From a virus, in the IMG/VR virus record IMGVR_UViG_3300009082_000053, positions 1 through 27,608 of that record: a DNA stretch of 27,608 bases. One strand, written 5' to 3'. Below are positions 6,568-13,540 of the stretch, piece after piece. The notes beneath the pieces are model-generated. The model did no database searches. It was given only the letters and a program-made list of their open reading frames with translations, and was not told the DNA's origin. A program made the translations under genes and the position numbers. Numbering within the stretch: position 1 is the first letter of the stretch; every line of letters starts with the position of its first letter.

Positions 6568-8436
6568 CAGCTCGCAACGATCGCCTACGCATGCGTAACT
6601 TTTAGCACCCTCAGTATTATCTTCCATCTCATACTTACTAAGTTGTGTATAGTCTATTTTAGGCATTTTTTCTTCAATAATCTTGTATGTTTGCTCCGAT
6701 ATCTCTTCGTACGGAGCAAGCTCATATTTATGGTCAGAATAGTTTAAGAAGCTTACACCCTTTACTATCCCCCAATTATTGTATAACCACTGACCTACTG
6801 CTTCCCACTCATGTGTGCGGCAATACACCGTTAAACTACAGTTATGTTCACTCCATTTTTGCTGCATTAATTTATACAGTTTTAACTGATCGATTGCTGA
6901 CACTGCTTCGCGGGTAATGGCGTTACTGGCTGCTGCAACGGGAAACTCAACTACCCAAGTCTTAGCATCTGGACCTTGGCCAACTTCAGGAACAAACGTG
7001 AAACCTTGATAACACATCATTTTAAACAAAGGATCCATGCTTGAGATACGGTATCTACGGATATAGTGTTTAGCAAACCTAGGATGCATACCGCTCGCTG
7101 AGTTAGTTAGTTGACTTACCGTACCCGAAGGTTTTCCGCAAGTTATGGCCGCTGGGACATTGATATTTAATAAGGCAGCCATATCTACTGCAGTATCATA
7201 TGCCACACGTTTCATCTTGGTTAAATTTTCATCAGTTGTCAAATTTACGGCATCCATTATTCCAGTAAGCGATACCCCTAATAGTCTTTCTTCTCTGCAA
7301 TTATCGGCCCACTCTGATCTTAGATACGGAAAGTAAGTAAACGTTGACTGTATAGTTCCTATAATAGTAGCCAGCCTAACCTTCCTTGATAATGATATAA
7401 AGGTATCATTTTCTCTGATTACTACTTCCGAAAGATTACACAGTTCACGATTGCGCAACAGTATCTCGGCGCATGGATTTATTCCCTGTATAAATTGAGC
7501 TTTTCGTCTCTTAGGTGCGTGTCTACGAGCGGCTTCTAGATTAAAAAACCCTCTTTCGCCTGTGCCCGATTCCTCTAATGCTTTCCATTCTTTTTGAAAA
7601 TCTTCTAAGCTCGGTTTAGCATTATATACTACTGAGTTGTTGGCCATAGAGCGATATTCTGGAAAAGGCCAGTTCTTAGCATTGCGCATCTCTTCATCAT
7701 CTATATCTGATAAACTGATTTCGCTAGATCTACGAACGCCTCCAACAATTACTATCTCCGCGATCTTATTACAGATATCATGGCATTCTATGGGTTTAAG
7801 ACGTCGTCCTGGTGCGTTTCTAAACATCTCTCTAATGAAATCGTGTAAAGACATCAACGGTTCTGGACCAGATGCTCTGCCTCCCATAGTTTTCAATCTG
7901 GCACCTTTTGGTCTAACTCTTGAATAGTTAAAAGTTATATCTTTTCCGTCATACAGATTTCTCATCAGAGCTTTAACGGAGTCAGCCCAACCTTCGCGGT
8001 TGTCAGCCACTATATGAACATCGTTAGATGTAGAGATTAATTCTGGAACTACAGGAAGTTTAGATACTGATTCTTTGGTAACGTCAAAGCCAAAACCAGC
8101 ACCACACATCAACACGTACAAACACTCTGCAAAAGACTCTATCGAATCTATAGCAGAATAACTGCAATTATACATAGTTAGATTATCTGCTTCCGCTGCT
8201 TCGCCCGCAGCCCAAAGCGCACGCATACTGGGCATAACTTCGAAGTTCAATATGGCATTTTCTATATCTCTAAACATATAGTTTGGTACCACGTCACCGC
8301 GATGTTTGCGTAAGAAATCTACATATCGCTTTACAGTTTCCGGCCAAGTCTCCCGGCGATTTTCTTCTGGGATCCAGCGTGAATAAGATCGTACGTATAC
8401 GAATTCGGCGGCATCATTTTCAAAATAATTATGCAT
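6562..8436 (-). CDS. nrdJ: adenosylcobalamin-dependent (class II) ribonucleotide reductase
   Basis: The 624-residue enzyme would reduce ribonucleotides to deoxyribonucleotides using a B12-derived radical. Visible catalytic residues are C91 (MYNCSYS), the radical-site segment NPCAEI with C322 and E324, and C333 in ELCNLSE, 11 residues after C322, the spacing known for the monomeric Lactobacillus-type enzyme. The C-terminal redox pair is C616 and C621 (CVGDRC), again the CX4C of class II monomers. PSGTVSQL is also family-typical. It needs no separate NrdB and no oxygen, but depends on host cobalamin. TAGGA lies upstream of the ATG. It is divergent from thyX; together they supply dNTPs and dTMP. 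Confidence 0.93.
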   Translation of the reverse strand: MHNYFENDAAEFVYVRSYSRWIPEENRRETWPETVKRYVDFLRKHRGDVVPNYMFRDIENAILNFEVMPSMRALWAAGEAAEADNLTMYNCSYSAIDSIESFAECLYVLMCGAGFGFDVTKESVSKLPVVPELISTSNDVHIVADNREGWADSVKALMRNLYDGKDITFNYSRVRPKGARLKTMGGRASGPEPLMSLHDFIREMFRNAPGRRLKPIECHDICNKIAEIVIVGGVRRSSEISLSDIDDEEMRNAKNWPFPEYRSMANNSVVYNAKPSLEDFQKEWKALEESGTGERGFFNLEAARRHAPKRRKAQFIQGINPCAEILLRNRELCNLSEVVIRENDTFISLSRKVRLATIIGTIQSTFTYFPYLRSEWADNCREERLLGVSLTGIMDAVNLTTDENLTKMKRVAYDTAVDMAALLNINVPAAITCGKPSGTVSQLTNSASGMHPRFAKHYIRRYRISSMDPLFKMMCYQGFTFVPEVGQGPDAKTWVVEFPVAAASNAITREAVSAIDQLKLYKLMQQKWSEHNCSLTVYCRTHEWEAVGQWLYNNWGIVKGVSFLNYSDHKYELAPYEEISEQTYKIIEEKMPKIDYTQLSKYEMEDNTEGAKSYACVGDRCELV

Positions 8437-8667
8437 ATACTTTTCCTAGCATGGTCGTCGATAAATTGTCTTGATTTTTGACGTTAGACTAAAATACTGG
8501 GATAACTTTTAACAAACAGATATATGTGGATAGGTAGCTGTTTTAAAGTGTTACAAGTCATCGTAGGCTCCGGTATCATTGGTGATGTACCTATAATAAT
8601 ACCAAGATGATGCCTTTAACTACGATATAAAATATTTTAGTATAATGTAACGAAAAGGAGGAATAAT
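8437..8667. other. 231-bp divergent intergenic region between nrdJ and thyX
   Basis: No gene is seen here. The region must contain promoters in both directions. On the plus strand TTGACG (8478-8483) is followed after 17 bp by GATAAC, a weak candidate, and GTATAAT lies just before thyX. An imperfect hairpin spans 8572-8614: GGTATCAT pairs with ATGATGCC with one wobble, and TGGT pairs with ACCA with bulges. The hairpin could be an operator or a leader structure. Confidence 0.5.
8640..8646 (+). promoter_or_regulatory. GTATAAT -10-like box for thyX
   Basis: GTATAAT lies 9 nt before the AAGGAGG site of thyX. Expected initiation near 8653 gives a very short leader. No convincing -35 is visible at 16-18 bp. 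Confidence 0.45.
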
Positions 8668-9321
8668 ATGTCTGAAATTAAAGTAACTTATATAGATCAT
8701 TGTGGCAGCGATATTTCAACGGTGAACGCAGCACGGGTAAGTTTCGGAAAGAAGACAAATACCCTTAAACAAAAGGATATTGAACTAATAAAATACCTAG
8801 CCGATAACCAACATCTCTCGCCTTTTGAACATCTTACGTGCACTGTAAAGATAGATTGTCCACTTTACATACGTTCGCAGATCCACCGGCATAGAACCTT
8901 TTCTTATAACGAAATTAGTCGGCGGTATACCTCGGAAAACATTACCTTTTATGTGCCACCAACATCAGATGTCCGATCGCAAAGTACAGATAACAAACAG
9001 TGCAGCGGTAGTATACTCGACGACGAAGAGGCATTCAAAGCTCTAGAAATGATAGACTCACACAATACAGAATCTTTGAATACTTACAACAAACTGTTAA
9101 AAATGGGCGTAGCTCGAGAGCAAGCCAGATCCGTTCTACCAATGTGTACTATGACTTCTTTTTATATGACTGGTAACTTGCGAAACTATGCTCACTTTCT
9201 CAAGTTGAGACTACACTCTCACGCGCAAAAAGAAGCCCGTATGGTAGCAGAACAACTATTAGAAATACTAAAACAGCAGTTTCCCGTTTCAATGGAAGCT
9301 TTAATGAGTTGCAAGACTTAA
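8668..9321 (+). CDS. thyX: flavin-dependent thymidylate synthase
   Basis: The 217-residue protein has the ThyX signature RHRTFSYNEISRRY (residues 74-87), matching RHRxxSxNExSxRY, plus the upstream SPFEH (51-55) and a downstream FLKLRLHSHAQKEAR segment that binds dUMP and FAD in known members. ThyX methylates dUMP to dTMP using FAD, NADPH and methylenetetrahydrofolate. Length matches the family. AAGGAGG lies upstream of the ATG. Its TAA overlaps the stop of the convergent 9318-9893 gene. With nrdJ on the opposite strand it forms a nucleotide-synthesis pair. Confidence 0.96.
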   Translation: MSEIKVTYIDHCGSDISTVNAARVSFGKKTNTLKQKDIELIKYLADNQHLSPFEHLTCTVKIDCPLYIRSQIHRHRTFSYNEISRRYTSENITFYVPPTSDVRSQSTDNKQCSGSILDDEEAFKALEMIDSHNTESLNTYNKLLKMGVAREQARSVLPMCTMTSFYMTGNLRNYAHFLKLRLHSHAQKEARMVAEQLLEILKQQFPVSMEALMSCKT

Positions 9322-9893
9322 ACTGTTTTCGGTTTGTGTACGGTTATTGCGGGATCTCCAACCCTACCAGGATACGTGAGCGTTGCTGCTGGTTCTTGCT
9401 GGGGTTTTTCGAACTTAGAGTAATCTAATGGTGTAGATTCTTTTGCTGGAGCTGGTTGATTTATCTGCTGATAATTTAATGGTTTGGGCTCTACTGTCGG
9501 ACGGGGTGTTTGTACTGGTTTATCGTTTATAGCCGCTGGTTCATCCAAGTGGCGTTCCTTTAGAGCTCTAGCTATATTCAATGCTACACTTTTTAACTTG
9601 TGATCATTCGGTAGGGTAGTTAATTTATTAATATGGTCTACAACTATTTGTCGCTCAGGATGTCCCTCGGGTAAATATCCTTTACCCGTTACGCCTTCTA
9701 TTTTATAGTTAAAGCCTTTAGCGGCCTTTTCTAACGTGTCAATCCTGTTCTTAATGGCTTTTTCACTTATCTTTTCTAAGCACATAGAAACTTCATCCAT
9801 CTCAGCTTTTGATAAATTTTGTATAATAGATTGTGTGGGTTGTGCATTATCCAACAACTTAGTAACTATATCTTTAAGCTTTGAGATATCCAT
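9318..9893 (-). CDS. hypothetical protein with proline-rich tail (191 aa)
   Basis: AAGGAGA precedes the ATG by 5 nt. Residues 1-115 are a charged helical domain (KLKDIVTKLLDNAQ, KAEMDEVSMCLEKISEKAIK). Residues 116-191 are a low-complexity proline-, glutamine- and lysine-rich tail (KPVQTPRPTVEPKPLNYQQ). This layout, a folded head with a disordered linker, is common in phage adaptor or scaffold-like proteins, but no family is recognised. The stop overlaps that of thyX. The upstream GGTAATAT at about 9918-9925 (minus) is a weak promoter candidate. Confidence 0.68.
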   Translation of the reverse strand: MDISKLKDIVTKLLDNAQPTQSIIQNLSKAEMDEVSMCLEKISEKAIKNRIDTLEKAAKGFNYKIEGVTGKGYLPEGHPERQIVVDHINKLTTLPNDHKLKSVALNIARALKERHLDEPAAINDKPVQTPRPTVEPKPLNYQQINQPAPAKESTPLDYSKFEKPQQEPAATLTYPGRVGDPAITVHKPKTV

Positions 9894-9988
9894 GTAAGTC
9901 TCCTTTGTCTAACTATATATTACCACGTGTTAAGGATAATACAGTGAATGCCATCAGTAAATAACTTCGAACTGCAAGGTGGTTAGCG

Positions 9989-10687
9989 ATGAAAAACAGA
10001 GATGAAGATGATTCGGCGGAATCGAGCCAATTAGAACAAGGCGGAGAAATCTGGGTGCACGAGTTTACGGAAAAATCAGCCGCTGCTTTTCGTAGACAGG
10101 TTCTTAGTGAAGTTGAGCGTACAGGTCCCGAAAAACCGATAACAATCTATATTGATTCTTATGGTGGGTACGCAGATTCACTTGCCGTAATGTTAGCCAC
10201 TCTAGATGAAATTCCTAACGCAGTTATAACTGTAGCTGTAGGCAAAGCTATGTCTTGTGGAGCTATACTTCTTAGTCATGGAGATGGCCGATTTTGTGAA
10301 AAATATGCACGGGTTATGGTACATGAAATATCGTGCGGAACATACGGAAATATTAAAACCTTAGTTAACGATACTAAGGAAGCTGTTCGCCTCAACAAGT
10401 TACTTATGGAGCTGCTAGCTAAGAACTGCGGAATGAAATCGTACGAAGAACTTAAACAACGCTTGAAAGAAAACGACGCAGATGAAATATGGATGAGTGC
10501 AGAAGATGCTAAAGCGTTCGGTATAGTAGACCAAATCGGCATGCCTAAGATAGTATCAGTACATAACTGGCAATGCATGCTACCTGCTGCTAAACCACCT
10601 CGCTGGGAATCGGTTCCAGCTAATAAAAAAGAGGAAAAACCCAAACCGAAACGATCGATAAAGGGAAAGAAAAAGAAGTCTAAATAA
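9989..10687 (+). CDS. ClpP-like serine protease (first of two)
   Basis: The 232-residue protein has the ClpP/crotonase fold pattern: IYIDSYGGYADS (about 53-64, the SPGG-like turn), the nucleophile in GKAMSCGAILL (S89) and the catalytic histidine in MVHEISCG (H112). At the position of the third residue, ahead of WMSAEDAKAFGIVDQIG, the sequence is D165-E166, so the exact alignment gives Glu instead of Asp. ClpP-like peptidases in phages can be head-maturation proteases or degrade proteins with an AAA+ partner. The last 30 residues are lysine-rich (KPKPKRSIKGKKKKSK), an unusual extension. AAGGTGG lies upstream. A second ClpP-like gene lies at 19482-20276. Confidence 0.87.
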   Translation: MKNRDEDDSAESSQLEQGGEIWVHEFTEKSAAAFRRQVLSEVERTGPEKPITIYIDSYGGYADSLAVMLATLDEIPNAVITVAVGKAMSCGAILLSHGDGRFCEKYARVMVHEISCGTYGNIKTLVNDTKEAVRLNKLLMELLAKNCGMKSYEELKQRLKENDADEIWMSAEDAKAFGIVDQIGMPKIVSVHNWQCMLPAAKPPRWESVPANKKEEKPKPKRSIKGKKKKSK

Positions 10688-10717
10688 TAAGACCGTTTAT
10701 TTTTTGAGAGGTAAATT

Positions 10718-11065
10718 ATGAGCAAAGAAAACGATCTGTTCGATGAGAAAAAACTAAAAGAAGTTGTTCTAAACAACGACGATATCAAGAACTTGAGAGA
10801 ATTTTTTGTGCATTTTAAGGTCGAAATTATTCCCGAGTTAGAAGAAGTTTTAACTCGCTGGGAGTCCAAGAGAGAGAAAGTTACTCCACAAGATCAAGAG
10901 GATCTCAAGGTGGCACTTTGTGCTAATATGTTGGCCTCAGAACACCAGATGTTCAAAGATGAACTATTTAAACCGATTTTGGAGAACTCATCTAAGATAG
11001 TTTACGATGCTACTTTCGAGCGTGAGATTAAAAATCAACTGGCTGAAACTGAAGAAAGTAAGTAA
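10718..11065 (+). CDS. hypothetical acidic helical protein (115 aa)
   Basis: GAGAGG lies upstream of the ATG. The protein is acidic and almost entirely helical in appearance (LREFFVHFKVEIIPELEEVL, then TPQDQEDLKVALCANML). It follows the ClpP-like gene by 30 nt and may be co-transcribed with it. No family recognised. Confidence 0.68.
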   Translation: MSKENDLFDEKKLKEVVLNNDDIKNLREFFVHFKVEIIPELEEVLTRWESKREKVTPQDQEDLKVALCANMLASEHQMFKDELFKPILENSSKIVYDATFEREIKNQLAETEESK

Positions 11066-11078
11066 AAATCAACGATGA

Positions 11079-11085
11079 GTATAAT
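11079..11085 (+). promoter_or_regulatory. GTATAAT -10-like box
   Basis: GTATAAT lies in the 51-bp gap before the 11117 gene, about 20 nt upstream of its AAAGGAG site. No good -35 is present. Confidence 0.4.
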
Positions 11086-11116
11086 AATCTCGTAAACCTC
11101 TTAAAGGAGACACGAG

Positions 11117-11389
11117 ATGGTAGGTGGACCTTCGGGCGTCAAAAAGACGCAAAGCGTTAAGAAAAAGACCGTATTAGTTACAGTCACATCGTTTAACGGC
11201 GACGGTCCTTATCTGATCAATCCAAAGAAATTGGTCATGGTTAGTAAAGCTACTAGTATTCAAAAAAGTGAGATAGAGGGCGAACCGGACGTAGTTACGA
11301 TACTACCAGGTTCGTTTATTTGGCTTGAAGAAGGCAATGGGCGACATGTCCAAGAAGATATGTCTTACTTTGCTAATATCCTAGAATAG
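11117..11389 (+). CDS. hypothetical small protein (90 aa)
   Basis: A strong AAAGGAG site and an upstream GTATAAT box precede the ATG. The N-terminus is glycine/lysine-rich (GGPSGVKKTQSVKKKT), followed by beta-like segments (VLVTVTSFNGDGPYLINPKKLVMV and DVVTILPGSFIWLEEGNG). The whole may be a small beta-barrel. No family recognised. It ends directly before the structured stretch at 11392. Confidence 0.68.
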   Translation: MVGGPSGVKKTQSVKKKTVLVTVTSFNGDGPYLINPKKLVMVSKATSIQKSEIEGEPDVVTILPGSFIWLEEGNGRHVQEDMSYFANILE

Positions 11390-11391
11390 TT

Positions 11392-11581
11392 TACGCTGAT
11401 CCTCCCACAGCGTACCTCTGGTTAGGGTTTCACCCACCTCATGCCCCTAATTGTATAGGGAAGTAAGCTTGTACGGGTGCGTTGCAGGTTCAGAATAGTC
11501 CACCGTTACTATCTGAACATTCGTTAAAAGTAGACCAAATACGTGTTGACAGCTCGGAACAGACGAGCACCACAACTCACG
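11392..11581 (+). ncRNA. structured non-coding stretch upstream of the trypsin-like gene
   Basis: Five helices can be drawn by eye in a 204-nt gap. (1) TACGCTG/CAGCGTA, 11392-11414, with loop ATCCTCCCA. (2) GGT and GGGT pairing with ACCC and ACC, 11420-11438. (3) CCCTA/TAGGG, 11445-11460. (4) GTTCAGA-TAG/CTATCTGAAC with one bulge, 11488-11518. (5) CGTGTTG and GCTCG pairing with CGAGC and CAAC-ACG, 11542-11581. TTAGGG (11422-11427) can also pair with CCCTAA (11445-11450). The first loop contains CCTCC, complementary to a Shine-Dalgarno core. It could be a small RNA or the 5' leader of the protease gene. No known class recognised. Confidence 0.5.
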
Positions 11582-11593
11582 TTGGAAGCCAAA

Positions 11594-12364
11594 ATGTTCA
11601 AAATCCATTACGTCTTGGTAGCTTTGTTTAGTGTAGTACTATCCGTATATCTAACGCTCAAGCTAGTACAAGAGGAATATGGCCCACCTATACCATTCGT
11701 ATATGATAAAGTCTTAAACTCGGTTGTACGTCTTAGTGTACCTCGTGTCGGTAGCGGAACTGGTTTTTACATTGCTGCCAATGATCGCACTCTCATCATA
11801 ACTAATGGACATGTTTGTGATCTATCTTTAACCAATACACTGGTGGTAATACCAAATGAGTACGCTAGCAAAACCATTTATGCAAATATAATTGAAAAAT
11901 CCGATGCGTATGATCTATGCGCATTGGAGTTAGTCGATAAACCATACAACGACATAATGGCTATTAAATTAGCTGAAACATGGAAATATAGCGAACACAT
12001 CTATACAGCCGGTTATCCTCAAACTAATTACTTAACTGTGGTCGATGGTTATGTAACAGGTATTACAGAATTTTCGTTTGCCTATCCATTCAAAATAAGT
12101 AAAGATTGTGTCGGTAAGAAGTTCATGTTAATTACTCAAATAGGTGTTATGAATGACAATGGATCTCTTGAAGAGGTTTGCTACTTGCGTGGTGATATGC
12201 TAACTACAACTGCCAATTCAGCACCGGGTAGTTCTGGTTCTCCCGCTATAAACAGCGATTTACAAGTTATAGGTGTTGTTATGGCTGCGTACGGCAACAA
12301 TTCATACGCAGGAATTATTCCGGTAGAATATCTGCATGATTTTTTAGATAGCTTAAAGCTATAA
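11594..12364 (+). CDS. membrane-anchored trypsin-like (DegP/S1-type) serine protease
   Basis: The 256-residue protein starts with an N-terminal membrane anchor (about residues 6-24, YVLVALFSVVLSVYLTLKL), then a chymotrypsin-fold protease domain. The triad is visible: H73 in ITNGHVCD, D107 in SDAYDLCALE, and S214 in APGSSGSPA. No PDZ domain follows, so it resembles a single-domain trypsin-like peptidase rather than full DegP. The fold would probably lie in the periplasm. I start at the ATG with GGAAG 5 nt upstream; an in-frame GTG at 11543 lies inside a hairpin and adds 17 residues of non-family sequence. Both flanks are structured non-coding stretches. The target is unknown. Confidence 0.86.
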   Translation: MFKIHYVLVALFSVVLSVYLTLKLVQEEYGPPIPFVYDKVLNSVVRLSVPRVGSGTGFYIAANDRTLIITNGHVCDLSLTNTLVVIPNEYASKTIYANIIEKSDAYDLCALELVDKPYNDIMAIKLAETWKYSEHIYTAGYPQTNYLTVVDGYVTGITEFSFAYPFKISKDCVGKKFMLITQIGVMNDNGSLEEVCYLRGDMLTTTANSAPGSSGSPAINSDLQVIGVVMAAYGNNSYAGIIPVEYLHDFLDSLKL

Positions 12365-12538
12365 TACGTCGTTAAGACGTTGAACCTATAGAGGTAGTTT
12401 CGGGTGACTAGGGTGGGCGTGGTAAAGCCCGTAAGGATATGAGGACTTACCGTTCAAAGGAACTATCGAAAATTATAGCATAGCTTATCCAACGCTTAGT
12501 GTGGATTGACCGGGGGGAATAGACCCCTAGTCTTTTTT
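12365..12538 (+). ncRNA. riboswitch-like leader: pseudoknotted fold plus terminator/antiterminator
   Basis: Helices visible in this 185-nt gap are ACGTC/GACGT (12366-12380), GGTAGTTTC/GGAACTATC (12393-12401 with 12459-12467, two wobbles), GGGC/GCCC (12415-12430), GTAAG/CTTAC (12431-12450) and ATCCA/TGGAT (12487-12506). TGAAC (12381-12385) can pair with GTTCA (12452-12456), crossing the second helix and making a pseudoknot. GACTAGGG (12406-12413) is perfectly complementary to CCCTAGTC (12525-12532), the 3' arm of the terminator, so two exclusive folds exist. This is the architecture of a transcriptional attenuator or riboswitch for the genes from 12550. Purine, preQ1 and B12 consensus elements were not found. 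Confidence 0.55.
12508..12538 (+). terminator. intrinsic terminator/attenuator directly before the 12550 gene
   Basis: GACCGGGGG pairs with CCCCTAGTC (one mismatch, one wobble) around a short loop and is followed by six T (12533-12538). The GGAGG site of the next gene begins at 12539, so termination here would switch off the downstream genes. Confidence 0.7.
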
Positions 12539-12549
12539 GGAGGATTGAG

Positions 12550-12960
12550 ATGCAATACGTTGATAACCTGCTTAAATGTCAACCGGACGATATACTACCA
12601 GACTACACTCCCAATAAAATATTAGCAATAGTACCATTAAAAGAAAGAACACCATCAGGCATGGAAGTTGTTGTTGTTTGGGAAGACGGTCATTCATCAA
12701 CATACACAAAAGACGGTAGATGCGTATGTCACGGTAGACAGAACTTTGTGTATAAACCTCGCATAGTAAAACGGTTGAAGCCGCTGCATGTAATACTTGC
12801 GGAGAATACTTACTCTATTGAGAACGACTATGTACGTTTTGCGGATGGGCATATGGAACGAATGGAACCGTTATTTAAACAGCGAGGGAATGAGAAGAGC
12901 GAACTAGTACGCAGAGGTTGGTTCTATCTGGATTGCTTTTTCGATGAAGTGGAGGAATAA
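12550..12960 (+). CDS. hypothetical protein, tandem paralogue A (136 aa)
   Basis: GGAGG lies 6 nt before the ATG. The protein begins MQYVDNLLKCQPDDI and contains VVVVWEDG and VKRLKPLHVILAE; all three segments recur in the 13139 gene product, so these are paralogues. A compact beta-strand domain is likely. The C-terminus is DEVEE, whose codons GTGGAGGAA also form the ribosome-binding site of the next gene (TAATG overlap). Expression probably depends on the upstream attenuator-like leader. No outside family recognised. Confidence 0.75.
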   Translation: MQYVDNLLKCQPDDILPDYTPNKILAIVPLKERTPSGMEVVVVWEDGHSSTYTKDGRCVCHGRQNFVYKPRIVKRLKPLHVILAENTYSIENDYVRFADGHMERMEPLFKQRGNEKSELVRRGWFYLDCFFDEVEE

Positions 12961-13142
12961 TGAGTGACGCTCGAATTAGAGATTTCTTAAGAGAGCTTAG
13001 GGCATTGGAAGTTAAGTACGGGCTGGAAATAGATCACCACGGAGAGTACGTAGGATATCTTAGAGACACTACTGTATCTAACAACCATTACCCGGTAGTG
13101 GCAACCTTATATGAAGATTCTTGCGTAGAGGTTGAAGAATGA
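12960..13142 (+). CDS. hypothetical small protein between paralogues (60 aa)
   Basis: The start overlaps the stop of paralogue A (TAATG) and the end overlaps the start of paralogue B (ATGA). The protein begins with a charged helix (IRDFLRELRALEVKYGLE) followed by beta-like segments. It also ends in VEVEE, encoded by GAGGTTGAAGAA, which supplies a purine-rich site for the next gene. It is not clearly related to its neighbours. Function unknown. Confidence 0.68.
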   Translation: MSDARIRDFLRELRALEVKYGLEIDHHGEYVGYLRDTTVSNNHYPVVATLYEDSCVEVEE

Positions 13143-13540
13143 AATACGTAGATAACTTATTGGAATGTAAACCGGAAGAGATTCAGTGTTCTACATCGTT
13201 ATTAGAAATAGTTGCAATAGTTTCTACACCTGCTGCTCCATATGAATACAGCAAAGTAGTGATTGTTTGGGTAGATGGTTCAACTGGAAGGTTCTCATTG
13301 GATGGTAGGGCTTGTGATCGAGGCATACAATGGTTCATCTATCGCACAAAGAAAGTGAAGAGACTTAAGCCGCTGCATGTAATTCTTGCGGAGCATAAGT
13401 ATATCAACGACGGTGAGAACTATACCATTATTGATGGTAATAGCTTCAACCTATCCCGCATTGTTTATAACCAAGGGAGAACGATAAGTGAAACACACTA
13501 TCGATATCCCATTAGTTTTTACGAGGAGGTGGAGGAATGA
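13139..13540 (+). CDS. hypothetical protein, tandem paralogue B (133 aa)
   Basis: This is the second copy of the 12550-type protein: MKYVDNLLECKPEEI, VVIVWVDGS, KKVKRLKPLHVILAEHKY and YEEVEE align along the length with paralogue A. The KRLKPLHVILAE codons are nearly identical at the DNA level, while the region after it has diverged, as expected of an older tandem duplication. The GAGGAGGTGGAGGAATGA end overlaps the next start. Function unknown. Confidence 0.75.
   Translation: MKYVDNLLECKPEEIQCSTSLLEIVAIVSTPAAPYEYSKVVIVWVDGSTGRFSLDGRACDRGIQWFIYRTKKVKRLKPLHVILAEHKYINDGENYTIIDGNSFNLSRIVYNQGRTISETHYRYPISFYEEVEE

Noticed and set aside
6547-7927. Several plus-strand frames opposite nrdJ
   Set aside because: They are mirrors of a well-conserved enzyme and have no ribosome-binding sites.
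10276-10869. Minus-strand open frame of 197 codons under the ClpP-like gene
   Set aside because: It is the phenylalanine/serine-rich mirror of a lysine-rich coding region and crosses two real genes.
11415-11460. Pistol-type ribozyme
   Set aside because: GGTTAGGG with downstream CCCTAA resembles the pistol pseudoknot, but the first stem closing the loop, the conserved A-rich junction and the third stem are not present.
11390-11540. tRNA gene
   Set aside because: GGTTCAGAATAGTCC loosely recalls a T arm, but no acceptor stem, D arm or anticodon arm can be placed around it.
12365-12538. Group I intron or RNase P-like RNA
   Set aside because: GACTA/TAGTC pairing and AAGGATATG recall group I core elements, and GGTAAAGCCC recalls RNase P, but the other conserved cores are missing, the stretch is short, and no split coding exons flank it.
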